Below are positions 35,216 through 44,883 of a stretch of 64,000 nucleotides of DNA, piece by piece (positions within the stretch are counted from its first letter, which is position 1; each line of letters begins with the position of its first letter). The stretch is taken from the NCBI RefSeq assembly GCF_005116655.2, contig NZ_CP050698.1:372001-436000 (forward strand). The letters are read 5' to 3'. The notes beneath the pieces were generated by a model, which saw only the letters and a program-made list of their open reading frames with translations, made no database searches and was not told the DNA's origin. The translations under genes and the position numbers were made by a program. The DNA comes from Desulfosediminicola flagellatus. Lineage in GTDB: Bacteria; Desulfobacterota; Desulfobulbia; Desulfobulbales; Desulfocapsaceae.

Positions 35216-37174
35216 TCAGTATGCCATATAACCAAGTGACTTCATAATGAGTGCAAAGCCCATGGCGAACATGCCGGTCAGTCCCATACCGCATGAAAAA
35301 CCTGCAAGCAGTACCGGAGCATATTGTCGCCACATTGGTCCGTACTTTTTAAAGAAGAAATATCTGCCGACAAGTGCCCCGACAACTTCCAAAATAAGCC
35401 CGTGTGGAGTTGATTGTCCTAGCCCCCGAACGACACCGTAAATCAGGAGTACCGGCAAACCAAACAGGCTAAGCACAAAATACATGACCACCCCGAAGCT
35501 GAGGCCTGTGAGGACAGTAGAACCGCTCAGCGCCTGATAGAACATCGAATTGCCTTCAAGCGTTGATGTCTGCATGAGTAATGTATTTAAGGCCTGGAGA
35601 TGCCAGAGTTCCTGAGCAAAGGGATAGTTTGCCGATGGTATTGGTGCGAGTCTCCAGATAAACTGGGAAAACAACAGGCTTGCTATCATGACGATAGGAA
35701 ATACAAGTAACTCAGCTTTAATGATTCCGCGAATCGATGTGCCAGTCAGTTCAATCTGTCTGAACTGAACTGTGGCCTCTCCATAATTATGGATTGGGAT
35801 CGGTGCATACCAGATTTCTATACCCTGATAGCCAAAGAATTTTGCTCCAGCTATAAAGCTTGCTTCTCTAACCAGTGGAAGACTGACAAACTGGCCGGCG
35901 ATACCTTCCATTCTGGCGGTGATATAACTGATAATAGGAGTATAGACAAATCCGTAGGCCAGAAAGAATATCCACGGGAACGACGGGACAAGCCATACAC
36001 ACATTCCTACATACGCCAGCGTTGAAAATAAATAGATAGCAATGGATATCCAGAAGTTAAAGTCACCGCGGCCTGGTGGAGGATTAAAGAGATCAGAGAG
36101 TGTGCCGCGATTTGGATCTTTACTTCTCAGTGATCGCACTACGGACCATATTCCGATGCAGCCGATGGCGAGACCAAGGCCTATACCAAAACTCATATAA
36201 AAATCGAAATTATTTGCGAAGACAGTGTCGACAGTTGCCATGCCTGGGTGCCATCGAGTGAGAATGCCCCAGGAGTAGAGTAACGGGTTAAGGATAATGG
36301 TAATAATTAAACCAATAAGGCCGCCTATAACAGCCCAGAAAGGAAGGACCATACCAACAAATACGAGCCCCAGATCGAATTGCAGACCAGTTGCAACAGC
36401 GGGGAGAAAATCTTCGGTGTAACTGGTAAGTTCTATCCACGGGATGGGGATAAGTCGGATCTGCTCGGTAAATATGAGCCCTGATGCAATCGGCAAAAGT
36501 ACGTAAACTGATCCAAATGCCAGACCTATAACTCCTCCTATAGAGAAAACACGCCACTTCCAGCTTTTTTTCTTGTCTTCATTGGATTCGGCAAGTGCCA
36601 TTGTTCCAAGAGCAGCTACCGGTGCCATAGGAAAGGGGAGTTTTTCTACATCTGAAGTAATCCTGTAGAGCGCATAACCCAGACCGAAATGATCAATTCG
36701 CTGAATTATCTGAGAGCCAATGAGCAGCAGAATTGGGACCATCCAATCTCTATGGAGAAATGTACGCTCCAGCATGGAGGCGGAATCAGGTGCCGGTGCG
36801 ACCCATGACGGGATGAACTCAGTAACCCCGAGCATCCGGGCGGCATCTGACTGCACCAGATACTGGTTCCATAGCAGGCCGGAAAACGGTGAAGCAAGTG
36901 CGGCACCGGCCATATAATAGAGCAGAAAAATTTCCTGCTGTTTCAGATCAGAGTGTGCACGTTTGGCGATTTCTGCAAAGAGGATAATCGTAACCCAGCG
37001 CGCGGCCGGTCCGATCCCCTGACCGATTACCAGTTGCAGGTACATCGATCCCGGCATCATCAAAAAGCCGATAAAGATCGCTCCGATAATAGTCTTCCAG
37101 TCAAAGCCTTCATCAAACTCCGTCGGCGGTGGAAGCAGGTCTCGATATTCTTTTAATTCTTTGTCATCATACAT
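35216..37174 (-). CDS. Polytopic membrane protein, OPT/DUF678x-like, second of a pair
   Basis: A 652-residue protein with about 12-15 predicted membrane helices. It starts with an acidic soluble tip (DDKELKEYRDLLPPPTEFDEG) and includes a PFPMAPVAALGTMAL segment and many Gly/Pro-rich helices. It recalls oligopeptide-transporter (OPT) relatives and the DUF6784/DUF6785-type membrane proteins (from memory, not checked). Together with the paralogous-looking gene upstream it probably forms a two-subunit membrane complex. The next gene, an ABC exporter, begins 3 nt downstream. Substrate not known; peptides are an inference from the fold and the peptidase-like neighbour. Confidence 0.65.
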   Translation of the reverse strand: MYDDKELKEYRDLLPPPTEFDEGFDWKTIIGAIFIGFLMMPGSMYLQLVIGQGIGPAARWVTIILFAEIAKRAHSDLKQQEIFLLYYMAGAALASPFSGLLWNQYLVQSDAARMLGVTEFIPSWVAPAPDSASMLERTFLHRDWMVPILLLIGSQIIQRIDHFGLGYALYRITSDVEKLPFPMAPVAALGTMALAESNEDKKKSWKWRVFSIGGVIGLAFGSVYVLLPIASGLIFTEQIRLIPIPWIELTSYTEDFLPAVATGLQFDLGLVFVGMVLPFWAVIGGLIGLIITIILNPLLYSWGILTRWHPGMATVDTVFANNFDFYMSFGIGLGLAIGCIGIWSVVRSLRSKDPNRGTLSDLFNPPPGRGDFNFWISIAIYLFSTLAYVGMCVWLVPSFPWIFFLAYGFVYTPIISYITARMEGIAGQFVSLPLVREASFIAGAKFFGYQGIEIWYAPIPIHNYGEATVQFRQIELTGTSIRGIIKAELLVFPIVMIASLLFSQFIWRLAPIPSANYPFAQELWHLQALNTLLMQTSTLEGNSMFYQALSGSTVLTGLSFGVVMYFVLSLFGLPVLLIYGVVRGLGQSTPHGLILEVVGALVGRYFFFKKYGPMWRQYAPVLLAGFSCGMGLTGMFAMGFALIMKSLGYMAY

Positions 37175-37232
37175 TATTGATAGTATGTAGTTGTTCCGTA
37201 TTTAATGAGAAATTACAGAGCCCAAAAAGAAA

Positions 37233-39230
37233 TCAGTTAGGGAGTACCTGATAGCTTGTCCCTGTGAAAAGTCCTACTATTGCCCAGCCACCGCCCATAA
37301 TAAAATCACCAATGATTAAACCGATAAAAAAGAACTGCAGCTTTCTGAAGAGGTGAACTCCTCCGTAACGCATGCACAGTGCATTACAGGCCCAGCCCAT
37401 AAAAAAGCTTAACCAGAGAATTCGCATAGCTGAACTGTAGGCTGTAAGGTAACCGATAGGGTGAATAGGCCACCAATATAAGCGATGATAACATACCACC
37501 AGAACCAGCATAATAAGTGCTCCGGCCATGGCGAAAACAAAAACCCAGCTACCGGTTTCAAGCGGCACAGCCACAAGGCGGTGAATATTGTCAAATACCG
37601 CCAGTGTTGTTCTATTTGCCCATTCAAGCTGCAGCTCACGAATACCGAAACGATAACAGAGCACCATCATTGATCCCACAGAAGCAATAGTGGCAATAAG
37701 GACGGTAAGAGCCATACCACCAAATAATACAAGTGCGGGACGTTTGTTCTGATGAATTCGCCTGCCGTGAACTATTGAGGGCATGAGAGATTCCCTCAGA
37801 TCGACAAAGAGCGTTTTCTGACTCATTCCTGCGAGCAGACCACTTGCACCGGCAAACATTTTGGTGCCGAATAAGGCAATTATGCCGTCCATGGGGGCGG
37901 CTGTAAGTGTAAAATATGCAAGTCCGCCCTGGCAGATAATGCGTGTAGCGACAAGCATGATCATAAAAAATGCCCCTACAAGCATGATCGCAGTAACAAG
38001 CGACATACCAAGCCAGACATACCAGCAGATTATTGCAGCCATCCCAAGTAACGCGCCCCAGAAGGAGACACGTACATCAAACCATTCAGATCTGGATGCA
38101 GAGGGTGGTGCAAGAAACAGCGATTGTTTGCAGACCAAAAGCAGATGCTGGCGGGCCAACCAGACGAGAAACAGGAAAAAGACGCCGTAAGCACCGATCA
38201 TCTGCATTTCTTCTGGCCTGGTCAGGGTTGGTCCGAAGGTTATTCCGAGTTCGGAAGAGGGGATGGAGTACCCCAGAGTGCCAAGTATGCCGTAGAGCAG
38301 GCCGCCAACGAGAAAGAAAAACCAGAAAGAAAAGGATATCTGGCGGGAGGTAAGAAAAGCAAAGCCGATAAATGCGGGGTAAAGGTATAGTTTAACCTTT
38401 TTAAAACCGACAAGCAGACCACTGTCAGCGACGTACGGGCTGGCAAGAAGGAGCGTCGGAATAGATGGTATAGACGGATAATACAGGTTTAATCCATTAA
38501 TAAGATGAAGGAATACCGGAACAGATATTCCTACGAGGAGAAACCTGTTAAAAAAGAATTTGCCGACCTCATTATTATCCACAGCTTTGCTGATCATTTG
38601 CGGTACTTTCAGCAGAGGAAAATTCATTCTTTCGTTATGTATCCATTGCCTGGAGATGATGTTAATGAGAAACATCATTACCGCATAGCCAAGTAATATA
38701 AAAATCCCCCATAGCAGAAGTGGCTGAAACCAGGCACTCCACGGGATATCAAGAAAGGTTTCATACCATCCCATCCCTCGCCCCCCGGGAATGCCGTTAT
38801 ACAGCATTTCTATAGCCTCAGGGCTGGTTGGACTAAGTGCAGGAGGAAGCAGAGGCTGTATAGTTTGCTCCCACTGGTTGCCGGTAGTCGCGTAATGGAG
38901 TGGGGCGGTCAGGGTAATAAGAAATGTTCTGGCAAGCCCGGTATACGCGATGCCTGAACCGATGACCATCTCAATCCAGATGACAAGCAGTTCAAGTCCG
39001 CAGAGAAACCTGAGAGGTGCGTATATTTTTCCGGCGATTGAAATGATAACTGTCAAAATCAGAAAAATAAAGAATGGAGCAAGCGGGAAATGCCCTCCTC
39101 CAAGCGGGGTTGCCTGAAGATAGATGTTGTTAAATGGCGTCAGAATACAGATAGCTACGGCCAGAATTAGCCCAAGTATAATGGCGCGCAAGCGGACAGG
39201 AGGACGAGTATCGGTGATTTCTGTATTCAT
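37233..39230 (-). CDS. Polytopic membrane protein, DUF678x-like, first of a pair
   Basis: A 665-residue protein with roughly 14 membrane helices. Notable segments: ICILTPFNNIYLQATPLGGGHFPLAPFF at the N-terminus (in part), a NERMNFPLLKVPQM cytoplasmic loop and a C-terminal GGVHLFRKLQFFFIGLIIGDF region. I believe it resembles the DUF6785/6784 membrane family; no biochemical role is known to me. Its ATG directly follows the stop of the M28/FtsX gene (no spacer), so the two are coupled. Same size and layout as the following gene, suggesting an old duplication. Confidence 0.65.
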   Translation of the reverse strand: MNTEITDTRPPVRLRAIILGLILAVAICILTPFNNIYLQATPLGGGHFPLAPFFIFLILTVIISIAGKIYAPLRFLCGLELLVIWIEMVIGSGIAYTGLARTFLITLTAPLHYATTGNQWEQTIQPLLPPALSPTSPEAIEMLYNGIPGGRGMGWYETFLDIPWSAWFQPLLLWGIFILLGYAVMMFLINIISRQWIHNERMNFPLLKVPQMISKAVDNNEVGKFFFNRFLLVGISVPVFLHLINGLNLYYPSIPSIPTLLLASPYVADSGLLVGFKKVKLYLYPAFIGFAFLTSRQISFSFWFFFLVGGLLYGILGTLGYSIPSSELGITFGPTLTRPEEMQMIGAYGVFFLFLVWLARQHLLLVCKQSLFLAPPSASRSEWFDVRVSFWGALLGMAAIICWYVWLGMSLVTAIMLVGAFFMIMLVATRIICQGGLAYFTLTAAPMDGIIALFGTKMFAGASGLLAGMSQKTLFVDLRESLMPSIVHGRRIHQNKRPALVLFGGMALTVLIATIASVGSMMVLCYRFGIRELQLEWANRTTLAVFDNIHRLVAVPLETGSWVFVFAMAGALIMLVLVVCYHRLYWWPIHPIGYLTAYSSAMRILWLSFFMGWACNALCMRYGGVHLFRKLQFFFIGLIIGDFIMGGGWAIVGLFTGTSYQVLPN

Positions 39231-42200
39231 CTAGACCGTCTCCTGATTAACAATGTTTGGGGCGGCAACTTTTTTAAAGGCTTCGGTAAGTTCATGATGA
39301 GTTGCATCATCGAGAGAACGCCATATAAGGAGTTGCTTTCTGAATTCATGGAGGAAAACTGTATTGATCCGGTGCCAGATACCAGCCTCTCCGGATTTAC
39401 GATTAAGGGTGACTTTGATAGAAAGATAATCTTTACCTTCCTGAGCTGGACAGAATTGTACATCAACAGTTTGCATTATGCCGAAATCAAAGGGGGCGAG
39501 CCAGACGTTGGCACGCAGGTGCAGACAGTGCAGGTCATCGGAGGTGTTGGCATTTCTTAGTAGTTTACTTATTTCGTCAACTGTAGAGCAACTGAAAATA
39601 ACGTCGACAGGGCCGGTGGAGAAAACCCCGTGAGAAATATCCTGATGCCCTGTAAAATATTGATATATAAACCCTGCGATACTCTCGTTCTCCTGATATT
39701 TCATTAAAAACGGGAGGGTTACAGTGATAGAATTGTTTACAGGCTTAGGAAGAGTAAACGTTCTGTTCACATCAGGAATCGCAATTCTGGCAGCGACCTT
39801 TGCTGGATAAATGACAGAAACCAGCACGACAAGAATTACCAATAGCATGGCTGCGACACCGGCCATTGATGAGTAATTAACCGTAATTCCATCCCAGAGA
39901 CGCGTACTTGAAAAAAGTGCTGCCGACACCTGGGCAATCACATACCCGATTACAACTGAGATTACCGCCAGCGCGAGTGCTTCGGCAACAAAGAGAAACG
40001 CCACATGTGAAGGAGCAAGACCTACCGAAGTGTAGACGGCAATCTCACCTTTTCGCTCATAAACAGAACTTATCATGGTGTTGAGTACGATCAGGATAGA
40101 TATCAGCAGTGGTATGAGTATGTTTGGGACGCCGCTATAGTTGAGAGTGTCGCTTACATTGTAGAGCCATACTCCATCATGTTCACCTGTAAAAATCACG
40201 AGGCTGAACCTGTCGGTGAGTTGCGAAGCAATATCCCTGAGGCTTGATGGATCGTCGGGTCGCACTGCAACGTTTTTAAGGTTACCACCAGCAGCCTGAA
40301 GAGTCTGAGCTGGTACAATGGCAATTTGTGATCCTGGTATATGTCTGTACCTGCTCTGGATTGAACGGATATCTTCACCGGACTCCAGTGCTTCCTGCTC
40401 TGCTTCTGACATTTCGGTACCGGCTTCTTCTGGAAAGGTAACCGGAGTAAGCGGTTCACCGTCAAGATCAACTGTGGTGTCGAGTGTCTGACTGTTGAAG
40501 AGGCCGATAACCGTATACTCTTCACCCCACAAAAATACCTGATTGTCATTATTGGGATCAACCCCAAGCCTGTTGGCCATCTGCTCTTCAAGGATGATTG
40601 CATGTCGATCTTCTTCCTTGAACCATCTTCCTGCAGTAAGAATAGAGTCAAGCCCTGTAACATACGGCTCATTGGCACTTAAGCCGATAAGCCCCTGCAG
40701 AACCTCTCTGCCATTTTTACTGGAGACCGGGGCTGCGATAGTGTCTGAAGGGGTATCGGATTCTAGCCAGATACGGGGAGCAGGCCGCTCGATTGTTTGC
40801 ATTGAGTTAATGAGAATATCAGTGGCCTGGGTAGGCAGACTCTGCCAGTTTAAATTTTTGAGTAAAAGGCCTGCGTAGGGAGCAGTTTGCTGGAAAAGTA
40901 ACCGGTTTTCCTGCCTGTTAGATTTAATGGTGGTAAAACTCATTATCGTAAAGGTGAGGATAATCAGGGTGCTGCAGGTGAGGATAGTTCTCAATCGTCT
41001 GCGTCTGAGGTTTGATACTCCAAGGAAAAATGCAGCAAGAAAGGCTTTCCAGCGGCTAATTTCATCAGGACGTTTATGGGATGCTTTTTGTTGCAGCAAT
41101 GCCATTTCCTCTTCAAAGCGGAAGAAGATTATGAGCGTCACCATAAGGGAAAGGCCGATAATGAAAAAGGCGAGTATCACAACCATGGGGCTGTAGGTGA
41201 GTTGGAACGCAGGGTGAACCTGATATATAATTGCTATTAGCACAAAAAGGATCAGGGAGAAGCCAAGAATTCTTTTGTAGATACTTGCAAAATTAAAGAG
41301 AAAGCGTTCCATGCAAAAGGCGAAGGGGATGAAAAGGGCAATGTAAAAGAGTACTCCAAACAGCACGTCTTTTTGGGTTTTTTCAACCTGTACATAGACC
41401 CTGGATGCAAGAGCAAGTGCTTCGGCTGCAGCTTCACGTGCTGTAGAGTAATTCAGAGCCGAGAAGGCATCTCTGCTTGTTTTGAGCGCAGTCAGCCCAC
41501 GTTCTTTGAGGCTGTGTATTTTTTCGTCAAAAATTCCGTGAGATTCAAGATTCTTTATTCTGGGGCCGAGCAGATTCCAGGCGTCGTCTGCAGCAAGAAA
41601 TGTCGTGTTATATAATGCATTATAGGAATTCACAGGATAACCGACACCCATGGGTTTTTCGGCTTTTGCGTTGGTAAGCAGCATTTTGCGTGTAAGCACA
41701 GTATCGGACAGCGTCATCTTTAAGCGGGCACCAGGCTCAAGGTAGACAGAAGAAATGTTCGATTTTCTGGTATCTATTCTGCTGTACCAATAATGCTGCG
41801 GCGAAGCATCGCGGCGTCCATCATAGAGCTGGAGTTTGGTCATATAGTTGAAGTTTCTGGGCTCAAGAAGATCAAAGACCGTCGTCTCTTTGCAACTGAA
41901 CATGACCAGATCAGTTTTCATTGATTTTCTGAGCATTTTCAGGCGATAATTTGATTTTCCTGTCTCCTGTTTGTCAATTGCCCAGTTGACTCTGCCTGTT
42001 ACATTATCAAATTTGTATCCTTCAATGATGAGCTTATCCAGAACATTCTTTTTATCCGCAATGCCCCGAATAAAAAACCTGCCGTGCCTGTCTACAGTAG
42101 CATAAAAACGATTGAGTCCCTGGTATGCGAGAATAGTCGTGCCTGCTGCAGGATAATCAGCAAAGAGTTCTCCCTGTAGCAGAAGGTTGGTTCTGCCGGA

Positions 42201-44042
42201 GGCCGATGCGAGTCCGTCACGCGGGAATTTTCCAGTGTTTAATTTCGGGGCAAAAGAAAGTGCGCGAATAAGATCGGTGGCGAGCAGGGCCTGTTGCCGG
42301 GCATTGGCGTAGTCGACCTGATCTGCAGTATCCCAGGGAGTGCCCCATAAGGGTCTACTGTCTCCTGTTGTTGCAAGACTGATCCCGATAAAACCAGCGA
42401 GTGAGCTTATCTCGCCTCCGAGCTGGGGTTTGTCAGCAAGCCAGGAATCCCAACTTCGGAGTCCTCCGGGCCTGAGCGTCTCCCTGTAAGGGTAAGAAAT
42501 ATCTGAAGTTGAGGCGGTTTTGCTAAGAATTTCTGCTACGTTACTGAAGATACCTGTTCGGTTGATTGTTGGTTTTAGCTTGTAAAGCCAGCCTCTGTGA
42601 AATCCGCCGATACCATCACCATGACTTGAAAGATGCAGACTGATAACAGCTGCAACCTCATATTCCTTGACCGTCTGCCTAAAGGCATTGGTACTCTTTA
42701 ACTCCTTGAATTGTTGTTTCATCTCGGTAAGAAGGAGACGATTTTCTTCAAGGGCGACAGGAATAAGTTTTTTAAATAGTGCAGCTTCATCCGGAGGGCG
42801 ATTGTGGTAACTCTCTGCCCACCCGAGCCGCCTGAGGGCAAATCGCTGTTCCGCCGCAATATCAATTTGATCTTTGTATTGTTTATCGTCTCCGGCTAGC
42901 CGAAGTTGCATGAGCTCTCTGGAGATCTTATCTATTTCGTATTTAAGTGACTGGTTAATACTTGATGCGATTTTTTTATCTCTAACCGGGTCCTCTTCCA
43001 GCGGAAATTCAAGATTGGCAAGTGTTACGGTTTGCTTTTCGATTATTTTTAATTCTTTTTGCAGGGTACGGCGAAGATTCCGTAACTCTTTCGCACTGGT
43101 GTTAACAGACCACATCAGGTCGCGCATGCCTGCAAGTGACTGGGCATGACCGCCTGAAGCAATAAGCATGACTGTGCGTTGCGGTGGTGCCTCTACAAGG
43201 TCGGCTGCAATTTGAAGGAGGGTTGCAATGGAGACTGCGCTGTCAGCACCTGGAGAACGGCCGACAACGTATTCATCGGTGTCGAAGAATGCTTCGATGA
43301 TGAGGAGTTCCTCTTTGAGATCGTCATTTGCACCGGGAATACGAGTATAAATATTCCGGGCCTGCACGTTTTCCCAATGCACTACCGCTTCTATCGTAAC
43401 AGTTGGTGCAACGGTTGATTGTGTTGCATCTAATTTTACACCGAATATTGTCTGTGCAGTACTTTCATCCATCCAGAAACAGGGGAACTGAACAGGAGAG
43501 AGTTCGTGTTTTTCTTTAAAAAAACTCTTTGATTTTGTTGTGCCGCGATCGATATAAATGAGTGCTTTGGCACCCAGACTTGCGAGTTGCTGCCAGTTTC
43601 TTCCGGAATCGAATTCCATGAGGAGTATCGATCCGGCAATTATCTTGTTGTTAAGCGACTCAACGCCGCCTGAGCCTACATAGTAGAGCGGCCCGCTAAG
43701 AGCGCCGTCAGTGGCACCGGGTGTTATGGCGTTATAGATAAAGGGTGAGAGGTTATGTCGTGTATTATTGATCTCAATATGCGCGCTTTCAACCGTGCGT
43801 ACAGGCACGCTGAAGTAATGATTTGATGGCTCCAAGCCGAGTCGAATGAACTGTTGCTCAACATAGTCCGCTGCAGAATTGTAACCCTCTGAACCGGTGA
43901 TACGGCTTTTATGGGAGGAAAGATTATTGATGGTTTCCTTGAAGAGTTCTTCATTAGCGGCCGCAGCTGTGCTTGCGAGCTGGAGAAATATCATCACCAC
44001 AGCCAGCAACGGTGAAAAAATGTAACGAAGAAGGGATTGCAT
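39231..44042 (-). CDS. M28 peptidase-like / FtsX-type permease fusion
   Basis: About 1603 residues from the ATG at 44042 (AAGGA site; a TTG at 44093 overlaps the ATPase gene). Order: signal/anchor (6-27), an M28-like region (about 30-620) with an inserted PA-type domain (about 110-225), a helical segment, a large extracytoplasmic part, a group of membrane helices (about 915-1010), then an FtsX/MacB-type permease with a long periplasmic loop and a C-terminal soluble domain (about 1460-1603). In M28 enzymes the metal/catalytic motifs are AHxD, GADDN and EE; here they are AFFD (251-254), GADSA (265-269) and GGHA (297-300), so zinc binding and proteolysis are probably lost. The adjacent LolD-type ATPase and short permease should complete an ABC complex. 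Confidence 0.82.
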   Translation of the reverse strand: MQSLLRYIFSPLLAVVMIFLQLASTAAAANEELFKETINNLSSHKSRITGSEGYNSAADYVEQQFIRLGLEPSNHYFSVPVRTVESAHIEINNTRHNLSPFIYNAITPGATDGALSGPLYYVGSGGVESLNNKIIAGSILLMEFDSGRNWQQLASLGAKALIYIDRGTTKSKSFFKEKHELSPVQFPCFWMDESTAQTIFGVKLDATQSTVAPTVTIEAVVHWENVQARNIYTRIPGANDDLKEELLIIEAFFDTDEYVVGRSPGADSAVSIATLLQIAADLVEAPPQRTVMLIASGGHAQSLAGMRDLMWSVNTSAKELRNLRRTLQKELKIIEKQTVTLANLEFPLEEDPVRDKKIASSINQSLKYEIDKISRELMQLRLAGDDKQYKDQIDIAAEQRFALRRLGWAESYHNRPPDEAALFKKLIPVALEENRLLLTEMKQQFKELKSTNAFRQTVKEYEVAAVISLHLSSHGDGIGGFHRGWLYKLKPTINRTGIFSNVAEILSKTASTSDISYPYRETLRPGGLRSWDSWLADKPQLGGEISSLAGFIGISLATTGDSRPLWGTPWDTADQVDYANARQQALLATDLIRALSFAPKLNTGKFPRDGLASASGRTNLLLQGELFADYPAAGTTILAYQGLNRFYATVDRHGRFFIRGIADKKNVLDKLIIEGYKFDNVTGRVNWAIDKQETGKSNYRLKMLRKSMKTDLVMFSCKETTVFDLLEPRNFNYMTKLQLYDGRRDASPQHYWYSRIDTRKSNISSVYLEPGARLKMTLSDTVLTRKMLLTNAKAEKPMGVGYPVNSYNALYNTTFLAADDAWNLLGPRIKNLESHGIFDEKIHSLKERGLTALKTSRDAFSALNYSTAREAAAEALALASRVYVQVEKTQKDVLFGVLFYIALFIPFAFCMERFLFNFASIYKRILGFSLILFVLIAIIYQVHPAFQLTYSPMVVILAFFIIGLSLMVTLIIFFRFEEEMALLQQKASHKRPDEISRWKAFLAAFFLGVSNLRRRRLRTILTCSTLIILTFTIMSFTTIKSNRQENRLLFQQTAPYAGLLLKNLNWQSLPTQATDILINSMQTIERPAPRIWLESDTPSDTIAAPVSSKNGREVLQGLIGLSANEPYVTGLDSILTAGRWFKEEDRHAIILEEQMANRLGVDPNNDNQVFLWGEEYTVIGLFNSQTLDTTVDLDGEPLTPVTFPEEAGTEMSEAEQEALESGEDIRSIQSRYRHIPGSQIAIVPAQTLQAAGGNLKNVAVRPDDPSSLRDIASQLTDRFSLVIFTGEHDGVWLYNVSDTLNYSGVPNILIPLLISILIVLNTMISSVYERKGEIAVYTSVGLAPSHVAFLFVAEALALAVISVVIGYVIAQVSAALFSSTRLWDGITVNYSSMAGVAAMLLVILVVLVSVIYPAKVAARIAIPDVNRTFTLPKPVNNSITVTLPFLMKYQENESIAGFIYQYFTGHQDISHGVFSTGPVDVIFSCSTVDEISKLLRNANTSDDLHCLHLRANVWLAPFDFGIMQTVDVQFCPAQEGKDYLSIKVTLNRKSGEAGIWHRINTVFLHEFRKQLLIWRSLDDATHHELTEAFKKVAAPNIVNQETV

Positions 44043-44079
44043 GTACAATTTCCTTGAAATGAAAGGTGTCGTATCTAGA

Positions 44080-44811
44080 CTACGAGGTTTCAAGCCCGCC
44101 TGTACGGATTTCGAGTTCAGATCTTTCCTGAATTTTGTCTATTCGCCCATCTCTAATCCAGACAACCTGATCGGAGACGTTTAACATTTTATAGTCGTGG
44201 GTCGCGGAGATCACCGTTACGCCATATGACGAACTCAGGTCTTTTAAGAGCTTAATAATATCTTCGCCGGTTTTGAGATCCAGGTTGCCGGTAGGCTCAT
44301 CAGCAAGAATGATAGAAGGATTATTTGCAAGAGCACGTGCAACAGCGACACGCTGCTGTTGCCCTCCTGAAAGCTCGGAAGGGCGGTGGGCATGCCGCCC
44401 ATCAAGACCGACAAGCTGAAGGAGTTCCATGCCGCGCTCAAGTGCGTCATCATTTGAAACCCCAGCAAAGGTCATGGGAATGGTGACATTTTCAAGCGCT
44501 GTCATGACGGGAATAAGATTAAATGTTTGAAAAATATAGCCTATTTTTCTGCATCTGAGCCAGGCAAGCTCATAGGCGTCTAGTTGTGCAATATCAACTT
44601 CATCAATAAACACTTTGCCGCTGCTGGGTTTGTCCAGTCCGCCAATCATATTGAACAACGTCGATTTTCCAGACCCGGACGGTCCCATGATAGAAATGTA
44701 TTTACCTGTTTCTATTTCAAGATCGATTCCTTTTAAAACATTGATAACGAGTTTACCAAGATCGAAATCCTTGGTGACTCCTGTTACCCGGACGATATAT
44801 TTTTCTGCCAT
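44080..44811 (-). CDS. LolD/MacB-type ABC transporter ATPase
   Basis: A 243-residue ATPase: Walker A GPSGSGKST (about 44-52), Q-loop in YIFQTFNLIPVMTALENV, signature LSGGQQQRVAVARAL, Walker B IILADEPTGNLD and a switch His in SATHD. The TGNLD pattern and size are those of MacB/LolD/FtsE-like ATPases, which work with FtsX-like permeases by mechanotransmission rather than classic transport. Both flanking genes encode such permeases, so one asymmetric complex is likely. Its 3' end overlaps a possible early start of the fusion gene. Confidence 0.92.
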   Translation of the reverse strand: MAEKYIVRVTGVTKDFDLGKLVINVLKGIDLEIETGKYISIMGPSGSGKSTLFNMIGGLDKPSSGKVFIDEVDIAQLDAYELAWLRCRKIGYIFQTFNLIPVMTALENVTIPMTFAGVSNDDALERGMELLQLVGLDGRHAHRPSELSGGQQQRVAVARALANNPSIILADEPTGNLDLKTGEDIIKLLKDLSSSYGVTVISATHDYKMLNVSDQVVWIRDGRIDKIQERSELEIRTGGLETS

Positions 44812-44883
44812 AGTATATGTCTTTTGAAATGAGTTTAAGAAAAACAGGTGATTTAGGCGGTAATTATTAAAAAAATCAAAAAT

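Noticed and set aside
38033-38390. Overlapping plus-strand frames inside the polytopic membrane gene
   Set aside because: They are mirror frames of membrane-helix codons with Arg/Lys-rich output and no start signals.
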